Of a stretch of 35,738 nucleotides of DNA, positions 1 through 8,148 are shown piece after piece. The position numbers and the translations under genes were made by a program. Origin of the DNA: Brooklawnia sp937867175. GTDB taxonomy: Bacteria; Actinomycetota; Actinomycetes; Propionibacteriales; Propionibacteriaceae. Numbering within the stretch: position 1 is the first letter of the stretch; each line of letters opens with the position of its first letter. The stretch spans positions 1-35,738 of the forward strand of contig DAISIR010000027.1 in the NCBI GenBank assembly GCA_036821905.1, written 5' to 3'. The notes beneath the pieces were generated by a model, which saw nothing but the letters and a program-made list of their open reading frames with translations, was not told the origin of the DNA and made no database searches.

Positions 1-267
1 GAGGTCATTGACTCGTCGGCGCGCAAGATCGTCGACACCGTCACCCGGACGGGTGCCAAGGTTGCGGGCCCAGTGCCGCTGCCGACCGAGAAGAACGTGT
101 GGTGCGTCATCCGCTCGCCGCACAAATACAAGGACAGCCGCGAGCACTTCGAGATGCGTACCCACAAGCGGCTCATCGACATTCTCGACCCGACCCCCAA
201 GACGGTGGATTCGCTGATGCGTCTCGACCTGCCGGCTGGTGTCGACATCGAGATCAAGCTTCCGTGA
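1..267 (+). CDS. rpsJ: 30S ribosomal protein S10 (uS10), 5'-truncated
   Basis: This is the 3' part of the S10 gene, open from the first base of the window and ending at TGA. About 88 codons are present, and the family is about 101-103 residues, so roughly the first 15 are missing. The segment contains the S10 signatures GPVPLPTE, a block of the type SPHKYKDSREHFEMRTHKR, and the C-terminal pattern LPAGVDIEIKLP. S10 is a small-subunit head protein and also takes part in antitermination as NusE. It is the first gene of the S10 operon, and rplC follows 10 bp downstream. Recognition is secure; only the start lies outside the window. Confidence 0.97.
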   Translation, partial: EVIDSSARKIVDTVTRTGAKVAGPVPLPTEKNVWCVIRSPHKYKDSREHFEMRTHKRLIDILDPTPKTVDSLMRLDLPAGVDIEIKLP

Positions 268-277
268 GGCCGCTGAC

Positions 278-937
278 ATGAGCAACGAACGTAATGTGAA
301 GGGACTGCTGGGCACCAAGCTTGGCATGACCCAGGTATGGGATGAGAACAACCGGGTGGTTCCGGTGACCGTCATCCAGGCCGGGCCCTGTGTCGTCACC
401 CAGGTGCGCACGCCCGAGACGGACGGCTACTCTGGCGTGCAACTCGGATACGGTGCGGTGCGGGCCAAGTCCGTAACCAAGCCGGCGGCAGGTCACTTCG
501 ACAAGGCTGGCGTCTCGCCGCGTAAGCACCTGGTGGAGTTGCGCACCTCGTCCGCGTCCGAATACACCATCGGCCAGGAGATCTCCGCTGACGTCTTCGC
601 AGATGGTGACATCGTGGACGTGACTGGGATCAGCAAGGGCAAGGGAACTGCCGGTGTGATGAAGCGGCACGGCTTCAAGGGTCTGGGAGCCGGCCACGGT
701 GTGCACCGCAAGCACCGCGCTCCAGGGTCCATCGGCGGCTGCTCCACCCCTGGCAAGATCTTCAAAGGCCTGCGGATGGCCGGTCGGATGGGTGCCGACA
801 GGGTTACCGTCCAGAACCTGACCGTCCACGCGGTTGACCCAGAGAAGGGCCTACTGCTGGTCAAGGGTGCGATCCCGGGCAACAAGGGTTCGCTCGTGGT
901 CATCCGCAACGCCGCAAAGAAGGGTGATGCCAAATGA
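278..937 (+). CDS. rplC: 50S ribosomal protein L3 (uL3)
   Basis: A 219-residue protein starting MSNERNVKGLLGTKLGM. L3 is an early large-subunit assembly protein near the peptidyl-transferase centre. The family block GHGVHRKHRAPGSIG is present, as is GRMGADRVTVQNL. I chose ATG 278 rather than an upstream in-frame ATG at 239 because 239 lies inside rpsJ, and 278 has a GAGG element about 8 nt upstream and matches the usual family N-terminus. The stop overlaps the rplD start as ATGA, which suggests translational coupling. Confidence 0.97.
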   Translation: MSNERNVKGLLGTKLGMTQVWDENNRVVPVTVIQAGPCVVTQVRTPETDGYSGVQLGYGAVRAKSVTKPAAGHFDKAGVSPRKHLVELRTSSASEYTIGQEISADVFADGDIVDVTGISKGKGTAGVMKRHGFKGLGAGHGVHRKHRAPGSIGGCSTPGKIFKGLRMAGRMGADRVTVQNLTVHAVDPEKGLLLVKGAIPGNKGSLVVIRNAAKKGDAK

Positions 938-1647
938 GCGAGACTCTGAAGGTTGACGTCCTGGATGCCAAGGGCAATAAGACCGGCACCGCCGAGCTTC
1001 CCGCCGAGATCTTCGACGCGGCGACCAATGTGCCGCTGATCCACCAGGTCGTGGTGGCCCAGCAGGCCGCTGCCCGGCAGGGCACCCACGCGACCAAGAC
1101 ACGCGGTGACGTATCCGGCGGCGGCGCCAAGCCGTGGCGCCAGAAGGGTACCGGCCGGGCCCGGCAGGGTTCCCGCCGAGCTCCCCAGTGGACTGGTGGT
1201 GGCGTGGTGCATGGCCCGCAGCCGCGCGACTACGCCCAGCGGACCCCAAAGAAGATGATCGGCGCCGCACTTCGTGGTGCCCTGAGCGACCGCGCCCGCG
1301 AGGGCTTGGTCTTCGTGATCGACCAGGTCGTCGAGGGCCAGACCCCATCGACCAAGCAGGCTGCGCTCCGGCTGGCCAGCGTTGGCGACTACGTTCGCTA
1401 CCTGGTCGTCCTCCAGCGCGACGACACCATCGGTTGGATGAGCCTGCGCAACCTTCCAGGTGTCCATGTGATCGCCGCCGACCAGCTGAACGCCTACGAT
1501 GTGGTCGTTTCGGATGTCGTGGTTTTCACCCAGGCCGCCCTCGAGGTTTTCGTGGCCGGCCCCGCCAAGGGCAAGTCGATCAAGGCCACCGCGAGTGAGT
1601 CTGAGGCTGCTCTGGCCGCCACCGAGGACCAGGAGGACGAGAAGTGA
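934..1647 (+). CDS. rplD: 50S ribosomal protein L4 (uL4)
   Basis: A 237-residue L4, a large-subunit protein lining the exit tunnel and, in some bacteria, an S10-operon autoregulator. The tunnel-loop signature GGGAKPWRQKGTGRARQGSRR is visible at about residues 62-83, followed by GGGVVHGPQPRDY. The last 25 or so residues are Ala/Glu/Asp rich and extend beyond the compact core, as is common in Actinobacteria. The start overlaps rplC by 4 bp (ATGA), and the stop overlaps the GTG of rplW. Confidence 0.97.
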   Translation: MSETLKVDVLDAKGNKTGTAELPAEIFDAATNVPLIHQVVVAQQAAARQGTHATKTRGDVSGGGAKPWRQKGTGRARQGSRRAPQWTGGGVVHGPQPRDYAQRTPKKMIGAALRGALSDRAREGLVFVIDQVVEGQTPSTKQAALRLASVGDYVRYLVVLQRDDTIGWMSLRNLPGVHVIAADQLNAYDVVVSDVVVFTQAALEVFVAGPAKGKSIKATASESEAALAATEDQEDEK

Positions 1648-1943
1648 GCGAGACCAAGATCCGCGACCCGCGCGACATCCTGCTTGCGCCCGTCGTTTCC
1701 GAGAAGAGCTACAGCCTTCTGGACGAAAACAAGTACACCTTCATCGTCGACCCACGGGCCAACAAGACCGAGATCAAGATCGCGGTCGAGCAGGTCTTCG
1801 GCGTCAAGGTGCTCTCCGTGCACACCCTCACCCGGCAGGGCAAGACCCGTCGTACGCGCTACGGCATGGGACGTCGCCCGAACACCAAGCGTGCGATCAT
1901 CAGCGTCGCCGCCGGTGACCGGATCGACATCTTCCAGGCCTGA
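1644..1943 (+). CDS. rplW: 50S ribosomal protein L23 (uL23)
   Basis: A 99-residue L23 with a GTG start inside a GTGA overlap with rplD. L23 sits at the polypeptide exit and docks trigger factor and SRP. The sequence shows the typical N-terminus DPRDILLAPVVSEKSY, the central FIVDPRANKTEIKIAVEQVF and the extended-loop segment KTRRTRYGMGRRPNTKRAI. Length and order in the operon are standard. Confidence 0.96.
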   Translation: MSETKIRDPRDILLAPVVSEKSYSLLDENKYTFIVDPRANKTEIKIAVEQVFGVKVLSVHTLTRQGKTRRTRYGMGRRPNTKRAIISVAAGDRIDIFQA

Positions 1944-1964
1944 CGACAAGGAACGACGAGACAG

Positions 1965-2801
1965 ATGGCTATTCGCAAATACAAGCCGACCACCCCAGGT
2001 CGCCGCGGTGCGAGCGTCTCCGACTTCGCTGAAGTCACCCGCTCCACCCCTGAGAAGTCGCTGGTGGCGCCGAAGTCCAAGACCGGCGGGCGCAACAACC
2101 AAGGACGCATCACTACCCGGCACATCGGGGGTGGCCACAAGCAGGCCTACCGACTGATCGACTTCAAGCGATACGACAAGGACCATGTGCCCGCGAAGGT
2201 CGCCCACATCGAGTACGACCCCAACCGGACCGCGCGAATCGCTCTGCTGCACTATGCGGACGGCGAGAAGCGCTACATCATCGCACCGGCCGGACTGACG
2301 CCCGGCATGACCGTGGTCTCGGGTGTGGGCTCGGACATCAAGCCCGGCAACAACTTGCCGCTGCGCAACATCCCGGTCGGCACCACGGTGCACGCCGTCG
2401 AGTTGCGTCCTGGCGGGGGGGCCAAGATGGGCCGCTCGGCCGGCGCCGAGATCCAGTTGGTCGCACGCGAGGGCAAGATGGCCACTTTGCGCATGCCTTC
2501 CGGTGAGATGCGCATGGTGGATGTCCGCTGCCGCGCCACCGTCGGTGGCGTGGGCAATGCGGAGCAGTCGAACATCCATTGGGGCAAGGCGGGTCGCATG
2601 CGCTGGAAGGGCGTTCGCCCGACAGTCCGCGGTGTCGTCATGAACCCGCACGACCACCCACACGGTGGTGGCGAGGGCCGGACATCGGGTGGTCGCCACC
2701 CAGTCTCGCCGTGGGGCAAGCCCGAGGGCCGTACCCGCGACAAGAACAAGGCCAGTAGCAAGTTGATCGTCCGTCGCCGCAAGTCCGGCAAGAAGCGCTG
2801 A
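1965..2801 (+). CDS. rplB: 50S ribosomal protein L2 (uL2)
   Basis: A 278-residue L2 of the usual family length. L2 is a primary 23S rRNA binder needed for subunit association and peptidyl transferase activity. Visible landmarks are the N-terminal MAIRKYKPTTPGRR, the RNA-binding GGGHKQAYRLIDFKR, and the near-C-terminal block HPHGGGEGRTSGGRHPVSPWG that contains the functionally important histidine. It lies 21 bp after rplW with an AAGGAA element about 13 nt before the ATG. Confidence 0.97.
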   Translation: MAIRKYKPTTPGRRGASVSDFAEVTRSTPEKSLVAPKSKTGGRNNQGRITTRHIGGGHKQAYRLIDFKRYDKDHVPAKVAHIEYDPNRTARIALLHYADGEKRYIIAPAGLTPGMTVVSGVGSDIKPGNNLPLRNIPVGTTVHAVELRPGGGAKMGRSAGAEIQLVAREGKMATLRMPSGEMRMVDVRCRATVGGVGNAEQSNIHWGKAGRMRWKGVRPTVRGVVMNPHDHPHGGGEGRTSGGRHPVSPWGKPEGRTRDKNKASSKLIVRRRKSGKKR

Positions 2802-2816
2802 TTGGGAGCCTGAGAG

Positions 2817-3098
2817 ATGCCACGCAGCTTGAAGAAGGGCCCGTTCGTCGACGAGCACTTGGCCAAGAAGGTCGATGCCCAGAACGAGAAGGGCACCAAG
2901 AACCTCATCAAGACCTGGTCGCGCCGCTCGATGATCGTGCCGGACATGATCGGCCACACCATCGCAGTGCACGACGGTCGCAAGCACGTCCCGGTGTTCG
3001 TCACCGAGTCCATGATCGGTCACAAGCTCGGGGAGTTCGCGCCAACGCGCACCTTCCGGGGTCACGTGAAGGACGACAAGAAGAGCCGCCGGCGCTGA
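2817..3098 (+). CDS. rpsS: 30S ribosomal protein S19 (uS19)
   Basis: A 93-residue S19, a 30S head protein near the decoding region that pairs with S13. It begins MPRSLKKGPFVDEHL and contains the family block WSRRSMIVPDMIGHTIAVHDGRK and the C-terminal EFAPTRTFRGH. The gene is of standard length and lies 15 bp downstream of rplB. Confidence 0.97.
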   Translation: MPRSLKKGPFVDEHLAKKVDAQNEKGTKNLIKTWSRRSMIVPDMIGHTIAVHDGRKHVPVFVTESMIGHKLGEFAPTRTFRGHVKDDKKSRRR

Positions 3099-3128
3099 GG
3101 CCCGGGCAGACAAGGAACTGATTCGACT

Positions 3129-3617
3129 ATGAGCAACAACAACGAGCGACCCAGCCGTCGCCTTGCCCTGCTCGGGGATCGGCCTGGCTCGTACGCCATC
3201 GCGCGTCATGTGCGGATGAGCCCGACTAAGGTGCGTCGGGTCGTCGACTTGGTGCGCGGTATGGACGTGAAGGATGCCCTGAGCACTCTGAAGTTCGCGC
3301 CGCAGGCCGCCAGTGAGCCGGTCTACAAGGTGATCGCCTCGGCCGTCGCCAATGCCGAGAACACTGATGCGCTGCGGGCCGACGACCTCTACGTCTCGGC
3401 TGCTTTCGTGGACGAGGGGGTCACGATGCGTCGCATTCGCCCCCGGGCCAAGGGCTCGGCCAGTCGCATCTACAAGCGCGCCAGCCACATCACTGTGGTT
3501 GTCGAGCCGCGTGAACCGAAGGCGGTCCCGGTGTCCAAGGCCAAGGCCAGCAAGAAGTCCGAGCCGGCCAAGAAGGTCGATGCCGGGAAGAAGATCGACG
3601 AGCAGAAGGAGGCCTGA
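3129..3617 (+). CDS. rplV: 50S ribosomal protein L22 (uL22) with Lys-rich tail
   Basis: A 162-residue L22. The core holds ARHVRMSPTKVRRVVDLVRGM and the beta-hairpin region RIRPRAKGSASRIYKRASHI, which reaches into the exit tunnel and is the site of macrolide-related changes in other bacteria. The family core is about 110-115 residues. Here a C-terminal tail of some 35 residues rich in Lys, Ala, Ser and Glu follows it, as often seen in Actinobacteria. An AAGGAACTG element precedes the ATG. The end of the gene carries the AAGGAGG ribosome-binding site of rpsC. Confidence 0.96.
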   Translation: MSNNNERPSRRLALLGDRPGSYAIARHVRMSPTKVRRVVDLVRGMDVKDALSTLKFAPQAASEPVYKVIASAVANAENTDALRADDLYVSAAFVDEGVTMRRIRPRAKGSASRIYKRASHITVVVEPREPKAVPVSKAKASKKSEPAKKVDAGKKIDEQKEA

Positions 3618-3619
3618 GG

Positions 3620-4453
3620 ATGGGGCAGAAGATCAACCCGATTGGCTTCCGCCTGGGTGTGACCACCGACCACAAGGCGCGCTGGTACGCAGAGAAGCAG
3701 TACGCCGAGTTCGTGGGGGAGGATGACCGCATCCGGCAGTACCTGCGCAAAACCCTCGAGCGAGCGGGCATCAGTTCGATCGAGATCGAGCGGCGCAGCG
3801 AACGGGTGACCATCTTCCTGCACGCGGCGCGTCCGGGCATCGTCATCGGGCGCAGCGGCGCGGAGGCGGAGCGTGTCCGTGCTGAGCTCGAGAAGCTAAC
3901 TGGCAAGCAGATCCAGCTGAACATCCTCGAGGTGCGCAACCCCGAGATCGACGCCCAGTTGGTCGCCCAAGGTATCGCCGAGCAACTGGGGGCCCGGGTC
4001 GCCTTCCGCCGCGCCATGCGCAAGGCGCAGCAGACCGCGATGCGTGCTGGGGCCCAAGGTATCCGCGTCAAGTGCTCCGGCCGTCTGGGTGGCGCAGAAA
4101 TGAGCCGTTCAGAGGGCTACCGCGACGGTCGAGTGCCGCTGCACACCCTTCGCGCGGACATCGACTACGGCTTCTACGAGGCCAAGACGACCTTCGGACG
4201 GATCGGCGTGAAGGTCTGGATCTATAAGGGCGACGTTGTCGGCACCCGTGCTGAGCGAGCTGCCCAGAAGGCCGCCCGCCAGGCTGCGCCCGCCCGTGGC
4301 GGCCAGCGCCCCAACCGTCGTCCGGGGCGCGGTGAGGGCCGTAGCGACCGCGGGGGACGCCGTCGCGCCGACGTCGCGCGCACCGAGGCTGGTGGCGCTG
4401 ATGCCGAGAAGGGTGCACCGAGCGCCCCCGTTACCGAGAACGCAGGAGCCTGA
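3620..4453 (+). CDS. rpsC: 30S ribosomal protein S3 (uS3)
   Basis: A 277-residue S3. It begins MGQKINPIGFRLG and has the type II KH domain with IVIGRSG at residues 74-80, then the C-terminal S3 domain with VKCSGRLGGAEMSR. S3 is part of the mRNA entry site and helicase. After about residue 210 the protein runs into an Arg/Gly/Ala-rich basic tail and then an acidic end, longer than the E. coli protein (233). The start is 2 bp after the rplV stop, with a strong AAGGAGG upstream. Confidence 0.97.
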   Translation: MGQKINPIGFRLGVTTDHKARWYAEKQYAEFVGEDDRIRQYLRKTLERAGISSIEIERRSERVTIFLHAARPGIVIGRSGAEAERVRAELEKLTGKQIQLNILEVRNPEIDAQLVAQGIAEQLGARVAFRRAMRKAQQTAMRAGAQGIRVKCSGRLGGAEMSRSEGYRDGRVPLHTLRADIDYGFYEAKTTFGRIGVKVWIYKGDVVGTRAERAAQKAARQAAPARGGQRPNRRPGRGEGRSDRGGRRRADVARTEAGGADAEKGAPSAPVTENAGA

Positions 4454-4455
4454 GC

Positions 4456-4875
4456 ATGCTGATTCCTCGTCGAGTGAAGCACCGCAAGCAGCACCGTCCG
4501 AATCGGAGCGGTGTCGCCAAGGGTGGCACCAGCCTGGCCTTCGGTGAGTACGGCATTCAAGCTCTCGAATCGTCGTACCTGACCAATCGGCAGATTGAGG
4601 CGGCGCGTATTGCCATGACCCGCCACATCAAGCGTGGTGGCAAGGTGTGGATCAACGTGTACCCTGACCGGCCGTTGACGAAGCACCCTGCCGAATCTCG
4701 CATGGGTTCGGGCAAGGGCTCGCCCGAGTTCTGGGTCGCGAACATCAAGCCCGGACGTGTGCTGTTCGAGATGTCCGGCGTTTCCGAGGAAGTGGCCCGT
4801 GAGGCGCTCCGCCTCGCCATCCACAAGCTGCCCTTCAAGGCTCGCTTCATCAAGCGCGAAGCAGGTGACAACTGA
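4456..4875 (+). CDS. rplP: 50S ribosomal protein L16 (uL16)
   Basis: A 139-residue L16, a large-subunit protein near the A site that positions aminoacyl-tRNA. It begins MLIPRRVKHRKQHRPNRSG and has the signatures ARIAMTRHIKRGGKVWI and GSGKGSPEFWVANIKPGRV. Length is standard. An AGGAG lies about 8 nt upstream at the end of rpsC, and the intergenic gap is 2 bp. Confidence 0.97.
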   Translation: MLIPRRVKHRKQHRPNRSGVAKGGTSLAFGEYGIQALESSYLTNRQIEAARIAMTRHIKRGGKVWINVYPDRPLTKHPAESRMGSGKGSPEFWVANIKPGRVLFEMSGVSEEVAREALRLAIHKLPFKARFIKREAGDN

Positions 4876-4877
4876 TC

Positions 4878-5117
4878 ATGGCCAACAACGCACTTACGGC
4901 CGCCGAACTGCGTGGGCTGTCCGGTAAGGAACTCAACGCCCAGGTCTTGGAACTGAAGGAGGAGCTGTTCAACCTCCGCTTCCAGTCCGCGACCGGCCAA
5001 CTCCAGTCGACTGCCCGGCTGCGCGAGGTCCGCAAGGACATCGCCAGGATCTACACCGTGTTGCAGGAGCGGAACCTGGGCATCATCCAGGACCCCGACC
5101 AGAAGGTTGAAGCATGA
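4878..5117 (+). CDS. rpmC: 50S ribosomal protein L29 (uL29)
   Basis: A 79-residue L29, a two-helix protein next to L23 at the tunnel exit. It shows LRGLSGKELNAQVLELKEELFNLRFQ followed by the family motif QLQSTARLREVRKDIARI. It starts 2 bp after rplP and its stop overlaps the rpsQ start (ATGA). Confidence 0.95.
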   Translation: MANNALTAAELRGLSGKELNAQVLELKEELFNLRFQSATGQLQSTARLREVRKDIARIYTVLQERNLGIIQDPDQKVEA

Positions 5118-5389
5118 GCGAGACGACTACCGAAACCAAGCGGGCGGGCCGCAAGGTCCGCGAGGGCTTGGTGGTATCCAACAAGGCGGACAAGACCATC
5201 GTGGTGGAGGTCCATGACCGGGTGAAGCACCCCTTGTACGGCAAGGTCCTCAGCCAGTCCACCAAGCTGTGCGCGCACGATGAGGCGAACGAGGCGGGCG
5301 TGGGCGACCGCGTTCGCATCATGGAGACCCGCCCGATGTCGGCCACCAAGCGTTGGCGTCTGCTCGAGATCGTCGAGAAGGCCCGCTAG
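5114..5389 (+). CDS. rpsQ: 30S ribosomal protein S17 (uS17)
   Basis: A 91-residue S17, a primary 16S rRNA binder with an OB fold. It has REGLVVSNKADKTIVVEV, the HPLYGK motif and the block VGDRVRIMETRPMSATKRWRL. It overlaps rpmC by 4 bp and is the last gene before an 82-bp gap with a hairpin, where the S10 operon ends and the spc operon begins in the E. coli scheme. Confidence 0.97.
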   Translation: MSETTTETKRAGRKVREGLVVSNKADKTIVVEVHDRVKHPLYGKVLSQSTKLCAHDEANEAGVGDRVRIMETRPMSATKRWRLLEIVEKAR

Positions 5390-5422
5390 TCAGTCCCGGC
5401 AAGACCGGACACATTACGAGTT

Positions 5423-5456
5423 CCACCAGGCCCCCGGATGACGGGGGAACCGGTGG
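5423..5456 (+). promoter_or_regulatory. stem-loop in the rpsQ-rplN gap
   Basis: An apical perfect 6-bp stem (CCCCCG 5431-5436 with CGGGGG 5442-5447, loop GATGA) sits on a lower stem CCACC 5423-5427 / GGTGG 5452-5456, with AGG and AACC as the internal loop. No U-tract follows, and the rplN ribosome-binding site GAGGAG starts just after. This is probably a leader, attenuator or processing hairpin, not a strong terminator. The pairing is read directly; the function is inferred. Confidence 0.5.
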
Positions 5457-5471
5457 GGCAGAGGAGAAGAA

Positions 5472-5840
5472 ATGATCCAGCAGGAGTCGCGACTGAAGAT
5501 CGCCGACAACACCGGTGCCAAGGAAATCCTGTGCATCCGTGTGCTCGGCGGCTCGGGCCGCCGCTACGCCGGTCTCGGTGACACGATCGTGGCCACCGTG
5601 AAGGACGCCATCCCCGGCGGCAACGTGAAGAAGGGCGATGTGGTCAAGGCCGTCATCGTCCGCACCGCCAAGGAGCACCGTCGTGCTGACGGCTCCTACA
5701 TCAAGTTCGACGAGAACGCGGCCGTCATCCTCAAGAACGATGGCGAACCCCGCGGCACCCGCATCTTCGGCCCGGTCGCCCGCGAGCTGCGCGACAGGAA
5801 GTACATGCGCATCGTGTCGCTGGCCCCGGAGGTGATCTGA
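5472..5840 (+). CDS. rplN: 50S ribosomal protein L14 (uL14)
   Basis: A 122-residue L14 of exactly the usual length, beginning MIQQESRLKIADNTGAKEILCIRVLGG and ending RIVSLAPEVI. L14 lies at the subunit interface (bridge B8) and binds the silencing factor RsfS. A purine-rich GAGGAGAAGAA precedes the ATG. It is the first gene of the spc-type block, and its stop abuts the GTG of rplX. Confidence 0.97.
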   Translation: MIQQESRLKIADNTGAKEILCIRVLGGSGRRYAGLGDTIVATVKDAIPGGNVKKGDVVKAVIVRTAKEHRRADGSYIKFDENAAVILKNDGEPRGTRIFGPVARELRDRKYMRIVSLAPEVI

Positions 5841-6209
5841 GTGAGGCTCAGGAAAGGTGACCGTGTCAAGGTCATCGCAGGCAAGGACAAGGGTGTGGTC
5901 GGCGAGGTGATCGCCGTTCACCCGGAAGACAACCGTGTGGTGGTGCAGGGCGTGAACATCATGAAACGCCACGTCCGCGACACTGCTGACCCAAGCACCG
6001 GGCGCACCACTAAGGGCGGGATCATCAGTTCCGAGGCGCCGATCCACGCGTCCAACGTTCAGTTGGTGACCAAGGACGCGGCCGGCAATGAGGTACTCAC
6101 CCGGGTCGGTTATGAGCGCGCTGAAGTGACCAAGCGTCGATCCGACGGTTCGGAGTACGAAGGGACCCGCGCGGTGCGCGTCTCCCGCAAGACCGGGAGG
6201 GAGATCTGA
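5841..6209 (+). CDS. rplX: 50S ribosomal protein L24 (uL24)
   Basis: A 122-residue L24 with a GTG start immediately after the rplN stop. L24 is an assembly initiator with a KOW motif: RKGDRVKVIAGKDKGVVGEVIAV at the N-terminus and GVNIMKRHVRDT following it. The C-terminal half is somewhat longer than the about 103-residue E. coli protein, as in other Actinobacteria. The stop overlaps the rplE start by one base (TGATG). Confidence 0.95.
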   Translation: MRLRKGDRVKVIAGKDKGVVGEVIAVHPEDNRVVVQGVNIMKRHVRDTADPSTGRTTKGGIISSEAPIHASNVQLVTKDAAGNEVLTRVGYERAEVTKRRSDGSEYEGTRAVRVSRKTGREI

Positions 6210-6901
6210 TGGCAAAGGCCAAGAAATCAGAGGCCGACAAGCCGGCCGACGTGGTGCGGGCCTCGGCCGAATCGACCCCGCGCCTCAGGCAGCGGTATCA
6301 CGACGCGATTCGCCCAGCGCTGAATGAGGAGTTCCGGTACGGCAACGTCATGCAGATCCCCGGGCTGACCAAGATCGTGGTCAACATGGGTGTGGGCGAG
6401 GCCGCACGTGACTCGAAGATCCTGGACGGGGCGATTCGCGACCTGACCGCCATAACCGGCCAGAAGCCACAGGTCACCAAGGCACGCAAGTCCATCGCGC
6501 AGTTCAAGTTGCGCGAGGGCCAGGCTATCGGCTGCCACGTGACGTTGCGCGGCGACCGCATGTGGGAGTTCGCCGATCGGTTGCTGACCCTTGCGTTGCC
6601 AAGAATTCGCGACTTCCGCGGTCTGAACTCGAATCAGTTCGACGGGCTCGGCAACTACACGTTCGGTCTCAATGAGCAGGTCATGTTCCATGAGATCGAC
6701 CAGGACAAGATCGACCGCGTGCGGGGTATGGACATCACCTTCGTGACCTCTGCCACCACGGACGAAGAGGGCCGGGCGCTGCTCAAGCAGTTGGGCTTCC
6801 CGTTCAAGCCTGTCGACGACGCCAAGATCGCTCGCCGGCGGAGCAACGTGCAGTACAAGTCGAAGTCGGCCGCCAAGGCCGCCGCCAAGAGGAAGAAGTG
6901 A
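6209..6901 (+). CDS. rplE: 50S ribosomal protein L5 (uL5), extended at both ends
   Basis: A 230-residue L5, the central-protuberance protein that binds 5S rRNA. The core shows RYHDAIRPALNEEFRYGNVMQIPGLTKIVVNMGVGEA, then ITGQKPQVTKARKSIAQFKLREG and the block FRGLNSNQFDGLGNY. The family core is about 180-187 residues. Here there are about 25 extra N-terminal residues before the core and a Lys/Ala-rich tail of about 20 residues. Confidence 0.96.
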   Translation: MAKAKKSEADKPADVVRASAESTPRLRQRYHDAIRPALNEEFRYGNVMQIPGLTKIVVNMGVGEAARDSKILDGAIRDLTAITGQKPQVTKARKSIAQFKLREGQAIGCHVTLRGDRMWEFADRLLTLALPRIRDFRGLNSNQFDGLGNYTFGLNEQVMFHEIDQDKIDRVRGMDITFVTSATTDEEGRALLKQLGFPFKPVDDAKIARRRSNVQYKSKSAAKAAAKRKK

Positions 6902-6909
6902 GGCTGTAG

Positions 6910-7095
6910 ATGGCCAAGACTGCACTCAAGGTCAAGCAGGCCCGTAAGCAGAAGTACGCGGTCCGCGCGTACACGCGTTGCCAGCGCTGCGGGCGGCCCA
7001 AGTCGGTGTACCGTGCCTTCGGCCTGTGCCGCATCTGCCTGCGCGAGCTCGCCCACGCGGGCGACCTGCCCGGCGTGACCAAGTCCTCCTGGTGA
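6910..7095 (+). CDS. rpsN: 30S ribosomal protein S14, zinc-binding type (uS14)
   Basis: A 61-residue S14 of the short type Z. The zinc ligands are C24, C27, C40 and C43 (CQRC ... CRIC), so this is the C+ form, not the longer zinc-free paralogue used under zinc starvation. S14 is a head protein assembling late with S3 and S10. It lies 8 bp after rplE. Confidence 0.97.
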   Translation: MAKTALKVKQARKQKYAVRAYTRCQRCGRPKSVYRAFGLCRICLRELAHAGDLPGVTKSSW

Positions 7096-7169
7096 GCGAG
7101 CTCACCGATCGATACCCGACGCGGCAGGTCCCGATTGGGAAACCGCTGCGAGAAAGAGGCTGACAAGCC

Positions 7170-7577
7170 ATGACTATGACTGACCCGATCGCAGACATGT
7201 TGACGCGTCTGCGCAACGCCAATCAGGCCCACCACGACGAGACGTCGATGCCCCATTCGAAGATCAAGGTGGGCATCGCCGAGATCCTCAAGCAGGAGGG
7301 CTACATCGCCGCCTTCGAAGTGACGGACGCCCCTGCCGGTGAGGTGGGCAAGACCCTGACCATCACCTTGAAGTATGGGGAGGACCGGACGCGTTCGTTG
7401 GCGGGTCTGCGTCGCATCAGCAAGCCCGGTCTGCGGGTTTACGCCAAGTCGAACAACCTACCCAAGGTTCTGGGTGGCATGGGGATCGCAATCATCTCGA
7501 CCTCCCAGGGCCTCATGACCGACAGGCAGGCTCATCAGAAGTCCGTTGGCGGCGAAGTGCTCGCCTACGTCTGGTGA
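7170..7577 (+). CDS. rpsH: 30S ribosomal protein S8 (uS8)
   Basis: A 135-residue S8, a central-domain 16S rRNA binder and spc-operon autoregulator in E. coli. It begins MTMTDPIADMLTRLRNANQAHH and ends with the family pattern GIAIISTSQGLMTDRQAHQKSVGGEVLAYVW. Two in-frame ATGs (7170 and 7176) are possible. AGAGG lies about 10 nt before 7170, so I prefer that one. The 74 bp after rpsN contain nothing I can assign. Confidence 0.96.
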   Translation: MTMTDPIADMLTRLRNANQAHHDETSMPHSKIKVGIAEILKQEGYIAAFEVTDAPAGEVGKTLTITLKYGEDRTRSLAGLRRISKPGLRVYAKSNNLPKVLGGMGIAIISTSQGLMTDRQAHQKSVGGEVLAYVW

Positions 7578-7605
7578 CCGGACGGAACGAGAAGGAGGAA
7601 CTGGA

Positions 7606-8148
7606 ATGTCACGAATTGGCAGGCTCCCGATCACCGTCCCGTCCGGTGTCGAGGTGAGCATCGAGGGTCGAGACGTGCAGGTCAAGGGTCCCAAGGGGAC
7701 GCTCAGCCGCACCATCGCAGCCCCCATCACGATTGAACGGAACGACGAAGGCCAGCTGGTCGTCGCGCGTCCCGATGACGAGCGCGAATCGCGTTCACTG
7801 CACGGGCTGACACGTACCTTGGTCAACAACATGGTCGTCGGCGTCACCGATGGCTACGCCAAGACCCTCGAGATCGTGGGCGTCGGCTACCGCGTGGTGC
7901 AGAAGTCCCCGCAGCAGATCGAGTTCGCGCTCGGCTTCAGCCACCCGGTCGTGGTGAACGCGCCGGAAGGCATTACCTTCGAGGTCGAGACCCCTCAACG
8001 TCTGCACATCCGCGGGATCGACAACCAGGTCGTGGGTGAGGTTGCGGCGAACATCCGCAAGCTGCGCAAGCCGGAGCCCTACAAGGGCAAGGGTGTGCGT
8101 TACAAGGGTGAACACGTGCGCCGCAAGGCCGGAAAGGCTGGTAAGTGA
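7606..8148 (+). CDS. rplF: 50S ribosomal protein L6 (uL6)
   Basis: A 180-residue L6 beginning MSRIGRLPITVPSGVEV, with the duplicated L6 fold and the C-terminal signature PEPYKGKGVRYKGEHVRRKAGK. L6 sits near the sarcin-ricin loop. An upstream in-frame ATG at 7546 lies inside rpsH, so I use 7606, which has GAAGGAGG shortly upstream. The stop overlaps the rplR GTG. Confidence 0.97.
   Translation: MSRIGRLPITVPSGVEVSIEGRDVQVKGPKGTLSRTIAAPITIERNDEGQLVVARPDDERESRSLHGLTRTLVNNMVVGVTDGYAKTLEIVGVGYRVVQKSPQQIEFALGFSHPVVVNAPEGITFEVETPQRLHIRGIDNQVVGEVAANIRKLRKPEPYKGKGVRYKGEHVRRKAGKAGK

Noticed and set aside
1494..3488. 664-codon open frame on the minus strand
   Set aside because: It lies antisense to rplD-rplW-rplB-rpsS-rplV, which are certain. 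Long antisense frames are expected at this GC content, and the translation shows no family pattern.
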